Origin: CAXRDE01 sp964342365
GTDB taxonomy: Bacteria > Cyanobacteriota > Sericytochromatia > UBA7694
DNA: 15,691 nucleotides
Assembly (NCBI GenBank): GCA_964342365.1
Contig: CAYFGW010000108.1
Span: 1 to 15,691, forward strand
Direction of reading: 5' to 3'
The notes beneath the pieces are model-generated. The model saw nothing but the letters and a program-made list of their open reading frames with translations. It had not been told where the DNA came from and did no database searches. The translations under genes were made by a program, and so were the position numbers. Below, piece after piece: positions 13,897 to 15,691 of the stretch (position 1 is its first letter; each line of letters starts with the position of its first letter).

Positions 13897-13938
13897 ACAC
13901 GTGTAACGGGCACGTATAATACGTACAAAATGTATACA
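13897..13938 (+). promoter_or_regulatory. promoter of the PfkB-family gene with three palindromes
   Basis: TATAAT (13915-13920) is a consensus -10 in front of AGAGGAGA (13949-13956) and ATG 13963. It is embedded in a perfect palindrome ACGTATAATACGT (13912-13924). A second palindrome ACACGTGT (13897-13904) sits in the spacer/-35 zone and a third, TGTATACA (13931-13938), just after the expected start point. This layout suggests operator sites for a dimeric regulator; which one is unknown. Confidence 0.55.
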
Positions 13939-13962
13939 AGTCAGGTTTAGAGGAGATTGTCC

Positions 13963-14955
13963 ATGAACGTCATCGCTATCGCCGCCATAACATTCGGGAT
14001 CAACGTGGACGGCACAGCCGCTGATTTTCAGGGGGAGATTTCGGGGATAGAACCTTTGAATCCAGGTGATTTTTATGCGGTGTCTTCAGCACAAATGAAA
14101 ACTCTGTGCGCTCGTATTGAAGCGCACAGAGGTCCACTGCCAGCGCCCCGTGGGGGAGGATCTGTGGCCAATACCCTTGACCTGATGGTGCGGGTCGGTG
14201 TGCCGGGTGCCATCATTGGCCTGCGGGGTGATGACCCACTGGGTCAACGTTTTGTGGACGATGCGCGCCACATTGGACTCCATGACCTGTCGAGCCCTGT
14301 ACCCGGTGCGGTGACGGGCCACGATATTTATTTTCGCGGAGACGGTACCACCGTATTTACCCACGGGGCCAATGCTTTATTCAGTCCCGAATCACTGGAT
14401 CTGGAAGCCCTACAAAATGCTCGGCTGCTGATCTTAGACGGCGGCGTACTGGGATTTGGCCCTGATTCAGAAGCGGCTGCGGCTCAGGCTTTACGAATTG
14501 CTCAGCGTAACAACACTCCTTTTGTACTAACCCTGGCCAGTGGTGCTGTTGTGCAACGCCACCGCTCTTTTTTTGCTGAGTTTGCGCCCCTGGCGCAGTG
14601 GGTGGTGGGCAATCTGGAGCAGGCTATTGAACTGTTGCAACTGCCTCCAGAATCTTCATGGTCTGAAGTACAGGCAGCTGTTCTCGAAGCGTCTTTATCG
14701 GCTATCGTGACCCTGGATGCTGAGGGGGTTTTTGCCTGTTTTCAAAATCAGGGTTGTCACGTGGCCGCTGAGCAGGTGCCTGTGGTCAGTTCCGTGGGGG
14801 CCGGCGATAATTTTCTGGGGGCCTTTCTCACGGCCCGCTGGCGCGGCGCAAAGGTGGAACAAGCACTGGAAACGGGCAATCGGCTGGCGGCACAGGTGAT
14901 CCAGTACGACAGTGCGCGTTTACCTTTATCCTGTAATGTCAACGCATATTTTTAG
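13963..14955 (+). CDS. PfkB-family carbohydrate/nucleoside kinase
   Basis: 330 residues. PfkB (ribokinase) enzymes phosphorylate sugars or nucleosides with ATP. Seen here: GGGSVANT (64-71) for substrate binding, GLRGDDPLGQRF (87-98), VTGHDIYF (118-125), WVVGNLEQ (213-220) where many members have N-x-x-E, VTLDAEGVFAC (249-259) and the signature VGAGDNFLGAFL (278-289) with catalytic Asp282. The GGxxANT pattern and the GAGDNF box are closest to adenosine-kinase-like members, but the substrate is not certain. The start is ATG 13963, with AGAGGAGA 6 nt upstream, rather than TTG 13957 inside that site. It is divergent from the AAA+ ATPase gene. Confidence 0.92.
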   Translation: MNVIAIAAITFGINVDGTAADFQGEISGIEPLNPGDFYAVSSAQMKTLCARIEAHRGPLPAPRGGGSVANTLDLMVRVGVPGAIIGLRGDDPLGQRFVDDARHIGLHDLSSPVPGAVTGHDIYFRGDGTTVFTHGANALFSPESLDLEALQNARLLILDGGVLGFGPDSEAAAAQALRIAQRNNTPFVLTLASGAVVQRHRSFFAEFAPLAQWVVGNLEQAIELLQLPPESSWSEVQAAVLEASLSAIVTLDAEGVFACFQNQGCHVAAEQVPVVSSVGAGDNFLGAFLTARWRGAKVEQALETGNRLAAQVIQYDSARLPLSCNVNAYF

Positions 14956-14957
14956 TT

Positions 14958-14975
14958 CATTAAATAAATGTTTTT
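14958..14975 (+). terminator. weak terminator-like hairpin after the PfkB gene
   Basis: CATT (14958-14961) and AATG (14967-14970) flank a 5-nt loop and are followed by five T. The stem is only four AT-rich pairs, so it is probably not efficient alone. The remaining bases to 15063 are AT-rich leader for the next gene. Confidence 0.25.
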
Positions 14976-14986
14976 GTTGTGTTAAG

Positions 14987-15016
14987 TTGTGCAAGGGTGT
15001 ACGGGCGAGTTAGTAT
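14987..15016 (+). promoter_or_regulatory. possible promoter of the last gene
   Basis: TTGTGC (14987-14992) and TAGTAT (15011-15016), spaced 18 bp, are a weak -35/-10 pair; TATAAG at 15014 is an alternative -10. Strong AAGGAG at 15052-15057 follows. Confidence 0.25.
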
Positions 15017-15063
15017 AAGAAAAATACCCAAAAAAATATGTTTACCCCTTGAAGGAGATCCCA

Positions 15064-15691
15064 ATGGGAACATTTCAGACTTACGTTAACGCCTCACTTT
15101 TGCCTTCAGGCGTTCAGGTTTCTACCATTATGGCAGCAGCCTATGAATCCAGAGCCACACAAATTGCCCGTCTTTTTGTGCCCATTGCCTCCTTTGCCGG
15201 AGACACCGCCCAGACCTTAACGGACGGCTCTTTTAACTCCTTTACCGACGGGGGAGCCCAGTCCGTAAACCGTGCTATTGCTCCTGAGGCGGCCGCCAAC
15301 AACGACAATAATGCTGTGGCTAATCGGCCGTTACTGCCTTCTTCCAGTGCCGTGCTGGCAGGCCCTTCCAACATTCTGCGGGCCAATAACGATATTGACG
15401 CTGATAACAGCGGCGCCAACAATGATGACCCCGGTGATACCGATGATGGCACTGCGGGCGTCGACTCTGCCGGTGGTTTTAACGAAGTTACCGCCAAGCC
15501 GCTCATTGTACGTGTGCGTCGCGATCCTTTAACGGGTGAAATTACCGGTTACGGGGTATTCAACGCTGACGGTTCAGTCCCCGGTCAGGAAATTATCCCC
15601 GGTCAGCCTTTATATACTCCCGGTCAGGACGGCGATCCTTTTGAGTCAGAAGCGCCTGACGGCACACCTTTTGCAGGACTTCCTCCCCGTT
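15064..15691 (+). CDS. acidic Asn/Asp/Gly-rich protein, 5' part (runs off window)
   Basis: The frame opens at ATG 15064, 6 nt after AAGGAG (15052-15057), and stays open to the window end (209 codons, no stop). Residues 1-60 (MGTFQTYVNASLLPSGVQVS and on) look folded, with several Ala-rich turns. Residues 80-135 are low complexity with many Asn, Asp, Gly and Ala, including DIDADNSGANNDD and DPGDTDDGT, which could bind calcium or be a disordered linker. After about 145 a basic beta-strand (KPLIVRVRRDP) appears, followed by PGQ repeats (VPGQE, IPGQP, TPGQD). There is no signal peptide of the standard kind. No family is recognised. It may be a secreted or structural protein; its length is unknown. 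Confidence 0.8.
   Translation, partial: MGTFQTYVNASLLPSGVQVSTIMAAAYESRATQIARLFVPIASFAGDTAQTLTDGSFNSFTDGGAQSVNRAIAPEAAANNDNNAVANRPLLPSSSAVLAGPSNILRANNDIDADNSGANNDDPGDTDDGTAGVDSAGGFNEVTAKPLIVRVRRDPLTGEITGYGVFNADGSVPGQEIIPGQPLYTPGQDGDPFESEAPDGTPFAGLPPR

Noticed and set aside
1..15691. tRNA, rRNA or CRISPR array anywhere in the window
   Set aside because: No cloverleaf with a GGTTCGAATCC-like arm, no rRNA stretch and no regularly spaced repeats were seen by eye; small RNAs could be missed without a covariance search.

Overview
The window reads as a Gram-negative-type bacterium with roughly balanced base composition. It has lipoproteins, an exported esterase and a TonB-like envelope protein. I cannot name the species. 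The best lineage hint is a two-domain AAA+ ATPase of the Ycf46-like type (minus strand, 12312-13856), a family I associate with Cyanobacteria and plastids but not exclusive to them. With the non-AT-rich composition, a non-photosynthetic cyanobacterial relative (Vampirovibrio/Melainabacteria-like) is a reasonable but unproven guess.

Left part (1 to about 3.6 kb) is an accessory region, visibly more AT-rich than what follows. It holds the 3' end of a HEAT-repeat-like gene, a WapI-immunity-like gene, a small lipoprotein gene, a complete tnpB-only IS200/IS605-type element (about 1842-3285, with a bulged left-end hairpin), and a Cys-rich small lipoprotein on the minus strand whose stop codon lies in the tip of the element.

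Centre (3.8-7.1 kb) is core: truA, then an extended -10 promoter and leader driving rplU-rpmA-rplS. Immediately after rplS, in the same frame and separated only by a TAG, is a TonB-like protein (one membrane segment, Pro-Glu-Pro repeats, unknown C-terminal domain). Its real N-terminus probably begins upstream of the first conventional start codon.

Next (7.1-10.1 kb) come two divergent units sharing one short promoter. Leftward runs a DUF4097-like lipoprotein followed by an alpha/beta hydrolase (TTG start). Rightward runs an exported CE15 (glucuronoyl-esterase-like) enzyme. The lipoprotein -10 box lies only 7 nt from its ATG, so that transcript is probably leaderless.

The right part (10.1-15.7 kb) carries a leftward pair, the AAA+ ATPase and then a Ser/Thr protein kinase with a long novel N-terminal region. 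A rightward PfkB-family sugar/nucleoside kinase follows, with palindromes around its promoter, and then the start of an acidic, Asn/Asp/Gly-rich protein that runs off the window. A motif of the form TGCTAWAAT (extended -10) recurs upstream of several genes.

No rRNA, tRNA or CRISPR array was seen. The most interesting points are the rplS-TAG-TonB-like junction, the leaderless/bidirectional promoter, the intact tnpB element with its putative guide, and the kinase/ATPase pair.
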